This document shows positions 36,088 through 45,738 of a stretch of DNA of 64,000 bases, one piece after another. The number at the start of each line of letters is the position of its first letter. The first letter of the stretch is position 1. Below the pieces are notes generated by a model. That model ran no database searches. It saw only the letters and a list, made by a program, of their open reading frames with translations, and was not told where the DNA came from. The stretch spans positions 124,001-188,000 of the forward strand of contig NZ_JAFKOK010000004.1 of the NCBI RefSeq assembly GCF_017303295.1. Direction: 5' to 3'. Source of the DNA: Rhodobacter sp. NTK016B (GTDB lineage Bacteria > Pseudomonadota > Alphaproteobacteria > Rhodobacterales > Rhodobacteraceae). A program made the position numbers and the translations under genes.

Positions 36088-37476
36088 ATGCGCATCGCTA
36101 AACGTCTGGCTGCCGCCGTGAGCGCACTCGCCATCGCAAGTTCCCTTGCGCTGCCCGCTGACGCCGACTCGCTGGCCGATGTGCTGGTCTCGGCCTATCG
36201 CAACTCGCACCTGCTCGATCAGAACCGTGCGCTTTTGCGCGCCGCCGACGAGGACGTGCAGCAAAGTATTGCCCGGCTTTACCCGGTGCTGAGTTTCGCG
36301 GCCACCGCGCTGACCAATTCTGACAACAGCCCGCATGCGGCGGTCACGCTGAGCCTGTCGGCGACGATCCCGCTGATCGATTTCGGGCGTGGAGAGCTGG
36401 CGGTTCAGGCCGCGCGCGAAAGCGTCATGGCCACCCGCTCGGCGCTGGTCGTGGTTGAACAGAGCGTGCTTCTGAACGCGGTTTCGGCCTATATGCAGCT
36501 CTATTCCGATCTGCAGACGCTGCAGTTGCAGCGCAACAACGTGACCGTCATCACCCAACAACTCCGCGCCGCGCGTGAGCGCTTCGAGCTGGGCGATTCC
36601 ACCCGGACCGATGTCGCGCTGGCCGAAGCGCGGCTTGCCGCCTCGCGCTCGGCGCTGGCCGGCGCGCAAGGCGACGTGGCGATTTCGCGCGAAGAGCTGA
36701 ACCTTGCCATCGGCATGTATCCCGACAACCTCGATTCGCCGCCCAGCCTGCCGCATCTGCCCGGGTCGCTGGACGAGGCGCAGGCGATCGCGCGGCGTAA
36801 CCACCCGGCGATCACGCAGGTTCAGCATCTGGTTGCTGTGGCCGACCTGACCACCGATATCGCTCATCGCGAGCGTTATGGTTCGGTGACCGGCTCGGTG
36901 TCGGCCGATGCCGGGATCCGCCGTATCGATCCGTTGCCGAGCGCGCGCTCAGCAGATGTCACCGCGTCGATGACCTATTCGGTGCCGCTCTACGATGGCG
37001 GGCGCCTGCGCTCGGTCGAGCGTCAGAGCGTCGCGCGCGGCCAGGCTGAACGCGCGAACCTGCACCAGACGGTCGCCATCGTGCAGCAATCCGTGGCGGC
37101 AAGTTGGGCACGGCTTCAGATCGCCCGCGCGACTCTGGCGGCGGGGGATCTGCAGATCTCGGCGGCGCGCTCGGCCTATGACGCGGTCCGGGCCGAGGCC
37201 GAACTGGGCTCGCGCACCACGCTCGACGTGCTCGATGCCGAGCAGGAGCTTCTCGATGCCCGTTCGTCGCGCATCCTAGCGGCGGCCAATGTGCAGCTTG
37301 CGGCGTATTCGCTGCTTGAAGCGATGGGGCGGCTGACCGTCGACTCGCTGGGTCTGGGCATTCCGACCTATGACGTCTCGGCCTATTCCAGCGCGTTGCA
37401 GCACGGCCAGTCGGGCACGGTGCCCTCGGTTCAGGGTTCGCGTCTGGATCGCATCATGAGCCGCTACGCCGACTGA
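36088..37476 (+). CDS. tolC: TolC family outer-membrane efflux/secretion protein
   Basis: 462-aa outer-membrane channel for type I secretion or tripartite efflux. Signal peptide MRIAKRLAAAVSALAIASSLALPADA; two OEP repeats of long helices, with the family signature RERFELGDSTRTDVALAEARLAASRSALAGAQ around residue 165 and its counterpart EAELGSRTTLDVLDAEQELLDARS near residue 370. No inner-membrane or adaptor partner is adjacent, as is common for a shared TolC. Confidence 0.95.
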   Translation: MRIAKRLAAAVSALAIASSLALPADADSLADVLVSAYRNSHLLDQNRALLRAADEDVQQSIARLYPVLSFAATALTNSDNSPHAAVTLSLSATIPLIDFGRGELAVQAARESVMATRSALVVVEQSVLLNAVSAYMQLYSDLQTLQLQRNNVTVITQQLRAARERFELGDSTRTDVALAEARLAASRSALAGAQGDVAISREELNLAIGMYPDNLDSPPSLPHLPGSLDEAQAIARRNHPAITQVQHLVAVADLTTDIAHRERYGSVTGSVSADAGIRRIDPLPSARSADVTASMTYSVPLYDGGRLRSVERQSVARGQAERANLHQTVAIVQQSVAASWARLQIARATLAAGDLQISAARSAYDAVRAEAELGSRTTLDVLDAEQELLDARSSRILAAANVQLAAYSLLEAMGRLTVDSLGLGIPTYDVSAYSSALQHGQSGTVPSVQGSRLDRIMSRYAD

Positions 37477-37549
37477 GCGTCATCTTCGGTTGTTTCAAAC
37501 GCCGTGTAAGAGTATGATTTCCCCAATAACGAGCAGGGGAAAAAACGGC

Positions 37550-38332
37550 ATGTCCGATCCGATGTCCAATCGCGAGATCGAGGACGTTCTCACATCGATT
37601 CGCAGGCTTGTGGCACAGGAAGGCGATCGGGGTGTCGAGAACGGCCGCCTGATCCTGACCGAGGCCCACCGCGTCAGCGAACAGGTCAAAGCGCTTGGCG
37701 TCGCGCAGCCGGGGACGGGGCCGTCCGGTCCCGTTCGGGCAGACGCCGAGGCCGATACGGCGGATGCAGACGCCTCCGCCCCGCTGGCGCCTAAGGCCGA
37801 GGACGTGTCGATCCCCGCGCCGGATTTCAGCAAGCTGGAAGCCACCATCGCCGAACTGGAAGCGGCAGTCTCGGGAAGCGAGGGCGACGATGCCCCGGCC
37901 ATCGGACGACCGGCGCCCGGCAAGCCGTCCAACGTGACCGAGCTCTATGGCAAGATGAGCTTTAGCCATCAGCCTACCGGGGCTGCGAATGCTGAAGCGG
38001 CGGCGGCTGAGGGACCGGAAGCCGAGCCCACGCCCGAGATGGCGGACCTTCTGGCGCCCGAAGAAACCGCAGCCGATAGCGGCGGCGTGCCCGAAACGGT
38101 TGCCGAGGTCCCCGCCGAAACCGCAGCCGAGGCCACGATCGAACCCGGCGCGGAGACTGACGAGGACGCGCTTGCCGACACGATCCTTGACGAAGAGGAC
38201 CTGCGTCAGTTCGTGGCGCTGATCGTTCGCGAGGAATTGCGCGGCCAGCTGGGCGAGCGCATCACTCAACAGGTCCGCAAGCTGGTCCGCGCAGAGATTG
38301 CCAAGGTGCTTGACGAGCGCGATTTGTTCTGA
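37550..38332 (+). CDS. PopZ/DUF2497-like polar scaffold protein
   Basis: 260 aa, very acidic. The N-terminus MSNREIEDVLTSIRRLVAQE and the C-terminal helical segment (EEDLRQFVALIVREELRGQLGERITQQVRKLVRAEIAKVL) match the ends conserved in PopZ/DUF2497 proteins of alphaproteobacteria; the centre (residues 70-200) is a low-complexity Ala/Glu/Pro linker as in those scaffolds. PopZ organises the cell pole and chromosome origins in Caulobacter; that function here is inferred. The ATG at 37550 (MSDPMSN) is preceded by AGGGGA. A terminator follows at 38362. Confidence 0.75.
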   Translation: MSDPMSNREIEDVLTSIRRLVAQEGDRGVENGRLILTEAHRVSEQVKALGVAQPGTGPSGPVRADAEADTADADASAPLAPKAEDVSIPAPDFSKLEATIAELEAAVSGSEGDDAPAIGRPAPGKPSNVTELYGKMSFSHQPTGAANAEAAAAEGPEAEPTPEMADLLAPEETAADSGGVPETVAEVPAETAAEATIEPGAETDEDALADTILDEEDLRQFVALIVREELRGQLGERITQQVRKLVRAEIAKVLDERDLF

Positions 38333-38361
38333 GCCGCAACGCTCTGACGGAAAAGGGAAAC

Positions 38362-38388
38362 GGCGCACCGAGGTGCGCCTTTCTTTTG
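38362..38388 (+). terminator. Rho-independent terminator after the PopZ-like gene
   Basis: Stem GGCGCACC / GGTGCGCC with a 2-nt loop (possibly opening to 4) followed by TTTCTTTTG. It lies 29 nt past the stop. Confidence 0.85.
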
Positions 38389-38412
38389 TCTGGCTATCGC
38401 TTTCGCGAGGGA

Positions 38413-39333
38413 TCAGAGCGCCAGCGAAGGGATGATCTGCTTCTTACGGCTCATGATACCGGGCAGAACCACCGTGTCGCCCGTAACGGTGGCGCCGAAG
38501 CTCTTCTCGGCCATGTCCTTGACCAGATCGTTGGGCACCAGCAGCGTGGCTTCTTCCTTGATGATGTCGATCACGAACAGCAGCACCTGATCGGCGCCGT
38601 CTTCCTTGGCGACATCGACCATCGAGGCCATCAGGCTGTCCTTGCGATCCAGCACCACCTTGGGCGCGGTGGTTTCCAGCACCGACACGCGCAGCTCTTT
38701 GCCGGCGACGGTGTATTCCTTGGAATCCATGCGCAGCAATTCGGCATCCGAGAAGGCCGAGACATCGGATTTCGCCTCGAACATCCGGGTGGCCAGCACG
38801 TTCATGTCCACGTCCAGATCGGTAGCCAGCGCCTGCGCGACGTTGCGGTCGTGGTCGGTGGTGGTGGGGCTGCGGAATTCCAGCGTGTCGGACAGGATGC
38901 ATGACAGCATCGCGCCTTTGATCCCGCGCGGCGCCTGCGCGACGGCCTCGCCCATCAGGTCGTAGAGGATGGTCGCGGTGCAGGCCAGCGGACGCACGGT
39001 GATGTCGATCGGCCCCTTGGTTTCCAGCCCGCCGACAAGCTTGTGGTGGTCGATGATCGCCCGGATATCGGCGGTGTTGATGGCGTCGGGCAGTTCGGCG
39101 GGGTTGTTGGTGTCGACGATGACCACCGGTGCACCGGCCTCGACATCCGCAATGATCTCGGGCTTTTCAAGCTCCCAGTGCTTGAGCACGAAAGCGGCCT
39201 CGGTATTCGGCTCGCCCAGCAGAACGGGCTTTGCCGGCGTGCCCTTCACCTCGGACAGGTACCACGCCCAGACGATGGGCGAGCCGGTCGAATCGGTGTC
39301 GGGGGATTTGTGGCCGAAAACTTGGATGCTCAT
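38413..39333 (-). CDS. ppaC: Manganese-dependent inorganic pyrophosphatase (family II)
   Basis: 306-aa cytosolic enzyme hydrolysing pyrophosphate, DHH superfamily. Motifs: FGHKSPDTDST near the N-terminus, VDTNNPAEL, IDHHKLVGG (the DHH metal site) and the C-terminal substrate clamp SRKKQIIPSL. The ATG at 39333 (MSIQVFGHKS) is chosen over an open extension of 46 codons that has no family similarity. Single gene convergent with the PopZ-like gene. Confidence 0.96.
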   Translation of the reverse strand: MSIQVFGHKSPDTDSTGSPIVWAWYLSEVKGTPAKPVLLGEPNTEAAFVLKHWELEKPEIIADVEAGAPVVIVDTNNPAELPDAINTADIRAIIDHHKLVGGLETKGPIDITVRPLACTATILYDLMGEAVAQAPRGIKGAMLSCILSDTLEFRSPTTTDHDRNVAQALATDLDVDMNVLATRMFEAKSDVSAFSDAELLRMDSKEYTVAGKELRVSVLETTAPKVVLDRKDSLMASMVDVAKEDGADQVLLFVIDIIKEEATLLVPNDLVKDMAEKSFGATVTGDTVVLPGIMSRKKQIIPSLAL

Positions 39334-39529
39334 TTGCTCTGTCCCGTGGTGACGCGAATGTAAGGGCGATTTTTCGCGGGTTTTATAGGCGCGGGGTCCG
39401 GCCTTGTCACTAGCTGCCAAGGTCTCCGTTTGGTCGCAGTCGTCGGCGCGCGGTTTCGTACAAGGTTCCACACCGGGCAGAACAAAGCGGGTCGTTCCCT
39501 TCGCCGGCCTGCCGGGCTAGACAATCGTC

Positions 39530-40204
39530 ATGCCGACCCTGCGCGAAGCCGATCTTTATCCGCCCCTGAAAGCCTTTTTCGAGGCGCGCGGCCTTGATGT
39601 GAAAGGCGAGATCGGCGCGGCCGATCTGGTCGCGATGGGCGCGGGCGATCCGGTCATTGTCGAGATGAAACTCAAGTTCTCGCTGACGCTCTATCATCAG
39701 GCCATCGCCCGGCTGGCGCTGAGCCCGCAGGTCTATCTGGCCGTGGCCCGGCCCGATGGAAAGCAGGCGCGGCGGATGATCAAGGACAACACCGCGATGT
39801 GCCGCAGGCTGGGGCTGGGATTACTGACCGTGCGCCCGCGCGACGGGTATGTCGAGGTTCTGGCCGACCCCGGCCCCTATGCGCCGCGGGGCTCAAAGGT
39901 GAAACGCAAGCGGCTGGAAGCCGAGTTCGCGCGCCGTCAGGGCGATCCCAATGCGGGCGGGGCCACGCGGCACGGGTTGGTCACGGGATATCGGCAGGAC
40001 GCCTTGCGCTGCGCGGCTTATCTGGCCGAATACGGGGCCTCGAAAGGGGCGGCGGTTGCCCGCGATACCGGCGTGCCGGTGGCGACACGGCTGATGGCCG
40101 ACAATCATTACGGCTGGTTTCAAAGGGTCGAGAAGGGCATCTACACATTGACGCCCGAGGGACGGACCGGGCTGGCCGATTGGGACGGCGCCTTGCCCGA
40201 TTGA
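39530..40204 (+). CDS. DUF2161 protein with PD-(D/E)XK nuclease-like core
   Basis: 224-aa soluble protein. The N-terminal half resembles a restriction-endonuclease-like fold: a Glu early (GEIGAADLVAMG) followed by VIVEMKLKFSLTLYHQAI, where Asp and Glu-x-Lys would form the metal site. The C-terminal part (VTGYRQDALRCAAYLAEYGASKGAAVARDTGVP...) looks like a winged-helix or helix-turn-helix region that ends in GWFQRVEKGIYTLTPEG. I assign it to DUF2161 from memory; nuclease or phosphodiesterase activity is unproven. No operon partner is evident. Confidence 0.75.
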   Translation: MPTLREADLYPPLKAFFEARGLDVKGEIGAADLVAMGAGDPVIVEMKLKFSLTLYHQAIARLALSPQVYLAVARPDGKQARRMIKDNTAMCRRLGLGLLTVRPRDGYVEVLADPGPYAPRGSKVKRKRLEAEFARRQGDPNAGGATRHGLVTGYRQDALRCAAYLAEYGASKGAAVARDTGVPVATRLMADNHYGWFQRVEKGIYTLTPEGRTGLADWDGALPD

Positions 40205-40260
40205 GCGGGCTGTGACCGGCGAGCGGCGCCGGCTATCGTGAGGAAACAGGGGGAACGGGC

Positions 40261-41538
40261 ATGGGTCTGAAAGACCGGTACGGAAACGCGGTCAGCACCG
40301 CCTCGGCCGAGGCCGTCGCGGCCTATGACCGGGGCGTCGAGATGTTCCTGTCGGATATCTGGGGCGCGGGCGCGGTTTTCGAGGAAGCGCTCGCGGCCGA
40401 TCCGGGCTTTGCCATGGCGCTGGCCGGTCTTGCTCGCGCGCAGGCCACGGAACCCGCGTTGGCGCGCCAGACCCTTGCGCGGGCCGAAGCGCTGGCAGAC
40501 CGGCTCGACGCGCGCGAGCGGGCGCATATCGGGATCCTGGGGCTCGCGCTGAACGGACGCGCGGCCGAGTCCCGCGAGGCGGTCAAAGCCCATGCCCGCG
40601 ACTATCCCCGCGACGTGATGATCGTGCAGATGTGCGGCAGTGTGTTCGGGCTGATCGGCTTTTCCGGTCAGGCGGGACGCGAGGTCGATATGCTCGATTA
40701 CGTGGCCACCCTGTTGCCCCATTACGGCGACGAGTGGTTCATCCATACGCTCCATTCCATCGCCCTGTGCGAGACGGGACAGCAGGACCGCGCGCTGACG
40801 CTGATGGACCGCTCGCTTGCGCTCAATCCCCGCAACGCCAATGCCGCGCATTTCAAAAGCCATGCGCTTTATGAGAAGGGCGACACACGCGAGGGCCGCC
40901 GCTTTCTGGACGCATGGATGGAGGGCTATGACCGCCGCTGTGCGCTGCACGGCCATCTGAGCTGGCACTCGGCGCTCTGGGCGCTCTATGACGGCGACAC
41001 CGGGACGATGTGGCAGATGCTGGACGAAGCCGTAGCACCCGGCGGCTCGCAGGGATTGCCGATCAACAAGCTGACCGACAGCGCCGCGCTGTTGTGGCGC
41101 GCCGAGCTGGCCGGGGTGCCTGTGGCGCCCGAACGCTGGGCCGGGCTGAGCGATTACGCCGCGCAGTTCTTTCCCGATCCGGGGCAAAGCTTCGTCGATT
41201 TGCACGCGGCGCTGACCCATGCCATGGCCGGGCAGGGCGACAGGTTGGCGCGGCTGGCCGAAAAGCCCGTGGGTTTCGCGGGCGATCTGGTTCCTCCGGT
41301 CGCTGAGGCGTTCGCGGCCATCGCGCGCGGCGACTGGGACGGGGCGCTGACGGCGCTGATCCCGGCACTGGCACAGCACGAGCGGTTCGGGGGAAGCCGG
41401 GCGCAGCGCGATATTCTGGAACTGACCTATGTGGCGGCGCTGATGCGCTCGGGCCGCAGCGACGAGGCCGCGAGAACCCTGCGCCTGCGCCGCCCGGTGA
41501 TCGCGCCGCAACTGGCGGGCGCGTTCAGCCCCGGCTGA
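40261..41538 (+). CDS. Tetratricopeptide-repeat protein (TTC38-like)
   Basis: 425-aa soluble helical-repeat protein. Repeats of about 35 residues are visible (for example FEEALAADPGFAMALAGLARAQ and LMDRSLALNPRNANAAHFKSHALYEKGD), and ERAHIGILGLALNGRAAESREAVKAHARDYPRD resembles the TTC38 group conserved from bacteria to animals. The biochemical role of this group is unknown to me. Its end overlaps the stop of the convergent phosphatase gene by 14 nt. Confidence 0.82.
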   Translation: MGLKDRYGNAVSTASAEAVAAYDRGVEMFLSDIWGAGAVFEEALAADPGFAMALAGLARAQATEPALARQTLARAEALADRLDARERAHIGILGLALNGRAAESREAVKAHARDYPRDVMIVQMCGSVFGLIGFSGQAGREVDMLDYVATLLPHYGDEWFIHTLHSIALCETGQQDRALTLMDRSLALNPRNANAAHFKSHALYEKGDTREGRRFLDAWMEGYDRRCALHGHLSWHSALWALYDGDTGTMWQMLDEAVAPGGSQGLPINKLTDSAALLWRAELAGVPVAPERWAGLSDYAAQFFPDPGQSFVDLHAALTHAMAGQGDRLARLAEKPVGFAGDLVPPVAEAFAAIARGDWDGALTALIPALAQHERFGGSRAQRDILELTYVAALMRSGRSDEAARTLRLRRPVIAPQLAGAFSPG

Positions 41539-42001
41539 GCAGCCCGCGCTTGGACCAGTCGAATTGCGCGTCGGTCTCGACCGCGCCGGGCCGCGCCGCG
41601 CGCAGCCGCGTCAGGGCGTCGTCCGGTGCCTCGCCGCTGTCGATCATCAGCCGAAGCGCCACCATCCCCGACCGGCCCAGACCGCCCCGGCAATGCAGGA
41701 TCACGGTGCCCGCGCGGTCGAGCACGGCGAAGACCGCCTGCGCCAGACCGCTCCAGTCCGCACCGTCGGGCGGCACGGCGTAATCGTCGACGGGGAAATG
41801 CCGCCAGCCGATGCCATGGGCCTTGAACCAGCCCGGCAGATCCCCGGCGCCAAGCGATTCCATCTCGTCGCTGCGGGTCATCGACACGACGAGATCGGGC
41901 GCAAAGGCGGCCACCGCCGCCCGGTCGGCGGAAGTCAGGGGCAGGGGGCACAGCGCCAGCGTGCCGCCCCGAAGCGCAAGGGACGATATCGAAAAGGTCA
42001 T
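41525..42001 (-). CDS. Protein tyrosine/dual-specificity phosphatase
   Basis: 158-aa cytosolic phosphatase. The P-loop HCRGGLGRSG (103-112) fits HCx5R(S/T)G with nucleophile Cys 104 and Arg 110; the general-acid Asp is likely in HFPVDDYAVP (71-73). Short size and the preceding DLVVSMTRSDEM resemble CDKN3-like phosphatases. The substrate is unknown. It converges with the TPR gene and is divergent from the YtfJ-like gene. Confidence 0.88.
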   Translation of the reverse strand: MTFSISSLALRGGTLALCPLPLTSADRAAVAAFAPDLVVSMTRSDEMESLGAGDLPGWFKAHGIGWRHFPVDDYAVPPDGADWSGLAQAVFAVLDRAGTVILHCRGGLGRSGMVALRLMIDSGEAPDDALTRLRAARPGAVETDAQFDWSKRGLLSRG

Positions 42002-42124
42002 GCGTCTCAGCTAAAGCCGTGTCGCGGGCCGCGCAAGCTGCATCGCGGGCAGGAAGGCTGATACAGGTCATGGCGTCTGCGCGCATTTCGCGCGACACTC
42101 GTTTGGTTGGCACAGGAGACATGA

Positions 42125-42514
42125 ATGGATGACGTTGTAGGCCTGATGAAGGCGACGGTGGCCGAGCTTGAGAAACTGCTCAGCGCCAAGAACGTGCTGG
42201 GCGAGCCCATCGACCGCGACAATGCCACGGTGATCCCGCTGGTAAGCTATGGCTTCGGCTTCGGCGCGGGCGGCGGGACCGAGGGCGCGGCGCGTCCCAG
42301 CGGCACGGGCAGTGCGGCGGGCGGCGGGATCCGGCCCGTGGGCGCGATCATCCTTGACGACAACGGCGCGCGGGTCGAGCCGGTGCGCTCGAACGCGGCG
42401 ACGCTTGCCGAGGCTCTGGGCGCGACCGTCAGCCGCGTGCTGAAGGCCCGCAAGGGCGGCGACACACCTGCCGCCTCGCCCCCCGAGGCGGACCCGAAAT
42501 CGCCCGAGGCCTGA
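42125..42514 (+). CDS. GerW/YtfJ family protein
   Basis: 129-aa soluble protein matching the GerW (YtfJ) sporulation-protein family: an N-terminal helix, then VIPLVSYGFGFGAGGGTEG, a Gly-rich stretch and AAGGGIRPVGAIILDDNGARVEPV. In Bacillus YtfJ is needed for normal spore germination, but homologues occur in many bacteria that do not sporulate. AGGAG precedes the ATG. It is followed 1 nt later by a DUF2953-like membrane protein, reproducing the ytfJ-ytfI association. Confidence 0.85.
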   Translation: MDDVVGLMKATVAELEKLLSAKNVLGEPIDRDNATVIPLVSYGFGFGAGGGTEGAARPSGTGSAAGGGIRPVGAIILDDNGARVEPVRSNAATLAEALGATVSRVLKARKGGDTPAASPPEADPKSPEA

Positions 42515-42515
42515 C

Positions 42516-43115
42516 ATGGCGTCGACGCTTCTGGCCGCGCTGGCTTGGGGGGTGGCGGGCGTGGCGGGGCTGTTGGTCGTGCTGCTGTTCGTGCCCGTGC
42601 GGCTTCAGGCCCGACTGTCGCGGGACCCTGCACGGTTCCGCCTTCGGTTCGGTCTGTTCTGGGGGCTGGTGCGGTTGACGCTGGTTGATACAGGCCGACC
42701 GAAGGCCCTTCCCAAGACGCGACGAGATCTCGAGCCCGAAGCATCGACATCCAGCAAGTCCGCTACGCCCCGCCGCAACGCGCGCCGGACGGGCGGGCGC
42801 CGCAGGCCGTGGCGGGCGCTGATACGCGCGGGGTTCGAGGCGCTGAGCGTGATCCGGGTGGAACGGTTCGAAGGCATCATTGCTTTCGGGCTCGGCGATC
42901 CCGCTTCGACGGGCGAGGCGTTCGGGCGCGCGATGGGGCTCGTTGCGGCGACACCGTGTCGCGGGCGGGTTCAGTTGGTCCCGGTCTTTGACCGCGTGAC
43001 GCTTGAAGGGGACGGCATTCTGATCGTGTCGCTGATCCCGGCGCGGCTGATCCCGGTCGCAGCCCGTCTTGGATGGGCAATGCGGCCCCGGCGTCTATCA
43101 TGGGGCCGGGCGTGA
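42516..43115 (+). CDS. DUF2953 (YtfI-like) membrane-anchored protein
   Basis: 199 aa with one strong N-terminal membrane segment (about residues 5-27, TLLAALAWGVAGVAGLLVVLLFVPV), a basic linker rich in Arg and Lys, and a C-terminal domain with FGLGDPASTGEAFGRAMGLVAATP, the segment by which I recognise the DUF2953/YtfI family. It starts 1 nt after the YtfJ-like gene, so the two are almost surely co-translated. Confidence 0.75.
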   Translation: MASTLLAALAWGVAGVAGLLVVLLFVPVRLQARLSRDPARFRLRFGLFWGLVRLTLVDTGRPKALPKTRRDLEPEASTSSKSATPRRNARRTGGRRRPWRALIRAGFEALSVIRVERFEGIIAFGLGDPASTGEAFGRAMGLVAATPCRGRVQLVPVFDRVTLEGDGILIVSLIPARLIPVAARLGWAMRPRRLSWGRA

Positions 43116-43399
43116 CGATCTTCCTGCAAGACCTTGCCGAGACACGCGGTTTTCGCGTCGCTGCCCTTGTAGAGCAGACACTCGACGTCTACGTCTCGGG
43201 GGCAAGCAACGCGCTTGCGGCGCAAGGTAGTCTTGTGCCCGTCGCTGTTCTTCTGGCGGGGCCGGGCGGTATTTCGGCTCAGGCGCCCGACGGGACGCCG
43301 ATGAGTCGCGCGCAGATCGAGGCGCTTCTTCCGGGTGCTTGGGCGTGTTTCAACGCGGGCTCTGGCGAGGCCGAGAGCATGGGCGCGTTGCCGCGCTGA
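43112..43399 (+). CDS. Small hypothetical protein, 95 aa
   Basis: Open frame overlapping the stop of the DUF2953-like gene by 4 nt if GTG at 43112 is the start (GTGA overlap); ATG at 43100 or 43073 in the same frame are alternatives. It reads VTIFLQDLAETRGFRVAALVEQTLD and then a soluble stretch rich in Ala and Gly with no motif I recognise. Position and overlap suggest it is a third gene of the YtfJ/YtfI unit. Coding status is likely but not certain. Confidence 0.5.
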   Translation: MTIFLQDLAETRGFRVAALVEQTLDVYVSGASNALAAQGSLVPVAVLLAGPGGISAQAPDGTPMSRAQIEALLPGAWACFNAGSGEAESMGALPR

Positions 43400-43439
43400 A
43401 AATCTCGCCATCGTGGCAAAAAATTCTTCATCCCCCTTG

Positions 43440-43468
43440 TTGACAGAACGCCGCGCCCTGCCTATCTC
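43440..43468 (+). promoter_or_regulatory. Sigma-70-type promoter of groESL
   Basis: TTGACA (43440-43445), 17-nt spacer, TATCTC (43463-43468). The CIRCE operator begins 7 nt downstream, overlapping the expected start site, which is the classical arrangement. Confidence 0.75.
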
Positions 43469-43475
43469 GGCCTCG

Positions 43476-43502
43476 TTAGCACTCACCCCCAGTGAGTGCT
43501 AA
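43476..43502. promoter_or_regulatory. CIRCE operator (HrcA site)
   Basis: TTAGCACTC, 9 nt, GAGTGCTAA: a perfect inverted repeat identical to the CIRCE consensus bound by the heat-shock repressor HrcA, 37 nt before groES. hrcA itself is not in the window. Confidence 0.97.
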
Positions 43503-43538
43503 GACAGTTCGAACGTAGCACCCAGGGAGTGTTCACAG

Positions 43539-43826
43539 ATGGCATTCAAACCCCTCCACGACCGTGTGACGGTTCGCCGTGTCGAGAGCGAAGATAAGAC
43601 CAAGGGCGGTCTGATCATCCCCGATTCGGCGAAAGAAAAGCCGGCCGAAGGCGAGATCGTCGCCGTGGGCGAAGGCGCACGTAAAGATTCGGGCGAGCTG
43701 ATCGCGATGTCCGTCAAGCCGGGCGACCGCGTCCTGTTCGGCAAATGGTCGGGCACCGAGGTCACGATCGGCGGCGAAGACCTGCTGATCATGAAGGAAA
43801 GCGACATTCTCGGCATTATCGCCTGA
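43539..43826 (+). CDS. groES: Co-chaperonin GroES
   Basis: 95-aa lid of the GroEL folding chamber, starting [35 protein letters not shown], whose centre is the mobile loop that contacts Gro[32 protein letters not shown] is the conserved C-terminal half. Under HrcA/CIRCE control by sequence. groEL follows after 105 nt containing a strong palindrome. Confidence 0.98.
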   Translation: MAFKPLHDRVTVRRVESEDKTKGGLIIPDSAKEKPAEGEIVAVGEGARKDSGELIAMSVKPGDRVLFGKWSGTEVTIGGEDLLIMKESDILGIIA

Positions 43827-43840
43827 GCCTGTCGCGACGC

Positions 43841-43860
43841 GGTGCGTGCAAGCACGCACC
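43841..43860 (+). other. Palindromic hairpin between groES and groEL
   Basis: GGTGCGTGC and GCACGCACC flank a 2-nt AA centre, a perfect inverted repeat in the 105-nt groES-groEL gap. There is no T-run, so it is not a simple terminator. It may protect the messenger or tune the groES:groEL ratio, or be a dispersed palindromic element. Confidence 0.6.
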
Positions 43861-43877
43861 CTACAGCGTTGCTTTGA

Positions 43878-45581
<1,704 letters not shown>

Positions 45582-45604
45582 TCTGCCGGTCCATCGGACT
45601 TGGG

Positions 45605-45634
45605 AAGGGGCGCTCCGTCGGTGCGCCCCTTTTC
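45605..45634 (+). terminator. Rho-independent terminator of groESL
   Basis: Stem AAGGGGCGC / GCGCCCCTT with a 9-nt loop, followed by further T residues. Confidence 0.85.
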
Positions 45635-45644
45635 CGTTGGAAGC

Positions 45645-45733
45645 TTGAGTATTTGAAGCAGAATGAAAGCAGGGCGCCACAACGCCAAGCCGAGGGCGGG
45701 TCGGCCGTTTTGAGTATTTGAGACAGAGTGAGG
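45645..45733. repeat. Pair of short direct repeats (TTGAGTATTTGA element)
   Basis: Two copies of a 24-25-nt element starting TTGAGTATTTGA, at 45645-45669 and 45710-45733, differ at a few positions and lie in the same orientation 65 nt apart between the groESL terminator and the stop of the SRPBCC gene. The second copy ends just before that stop. Confidence 0.6.
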
Positions 45734-45738
45734 GGCGA

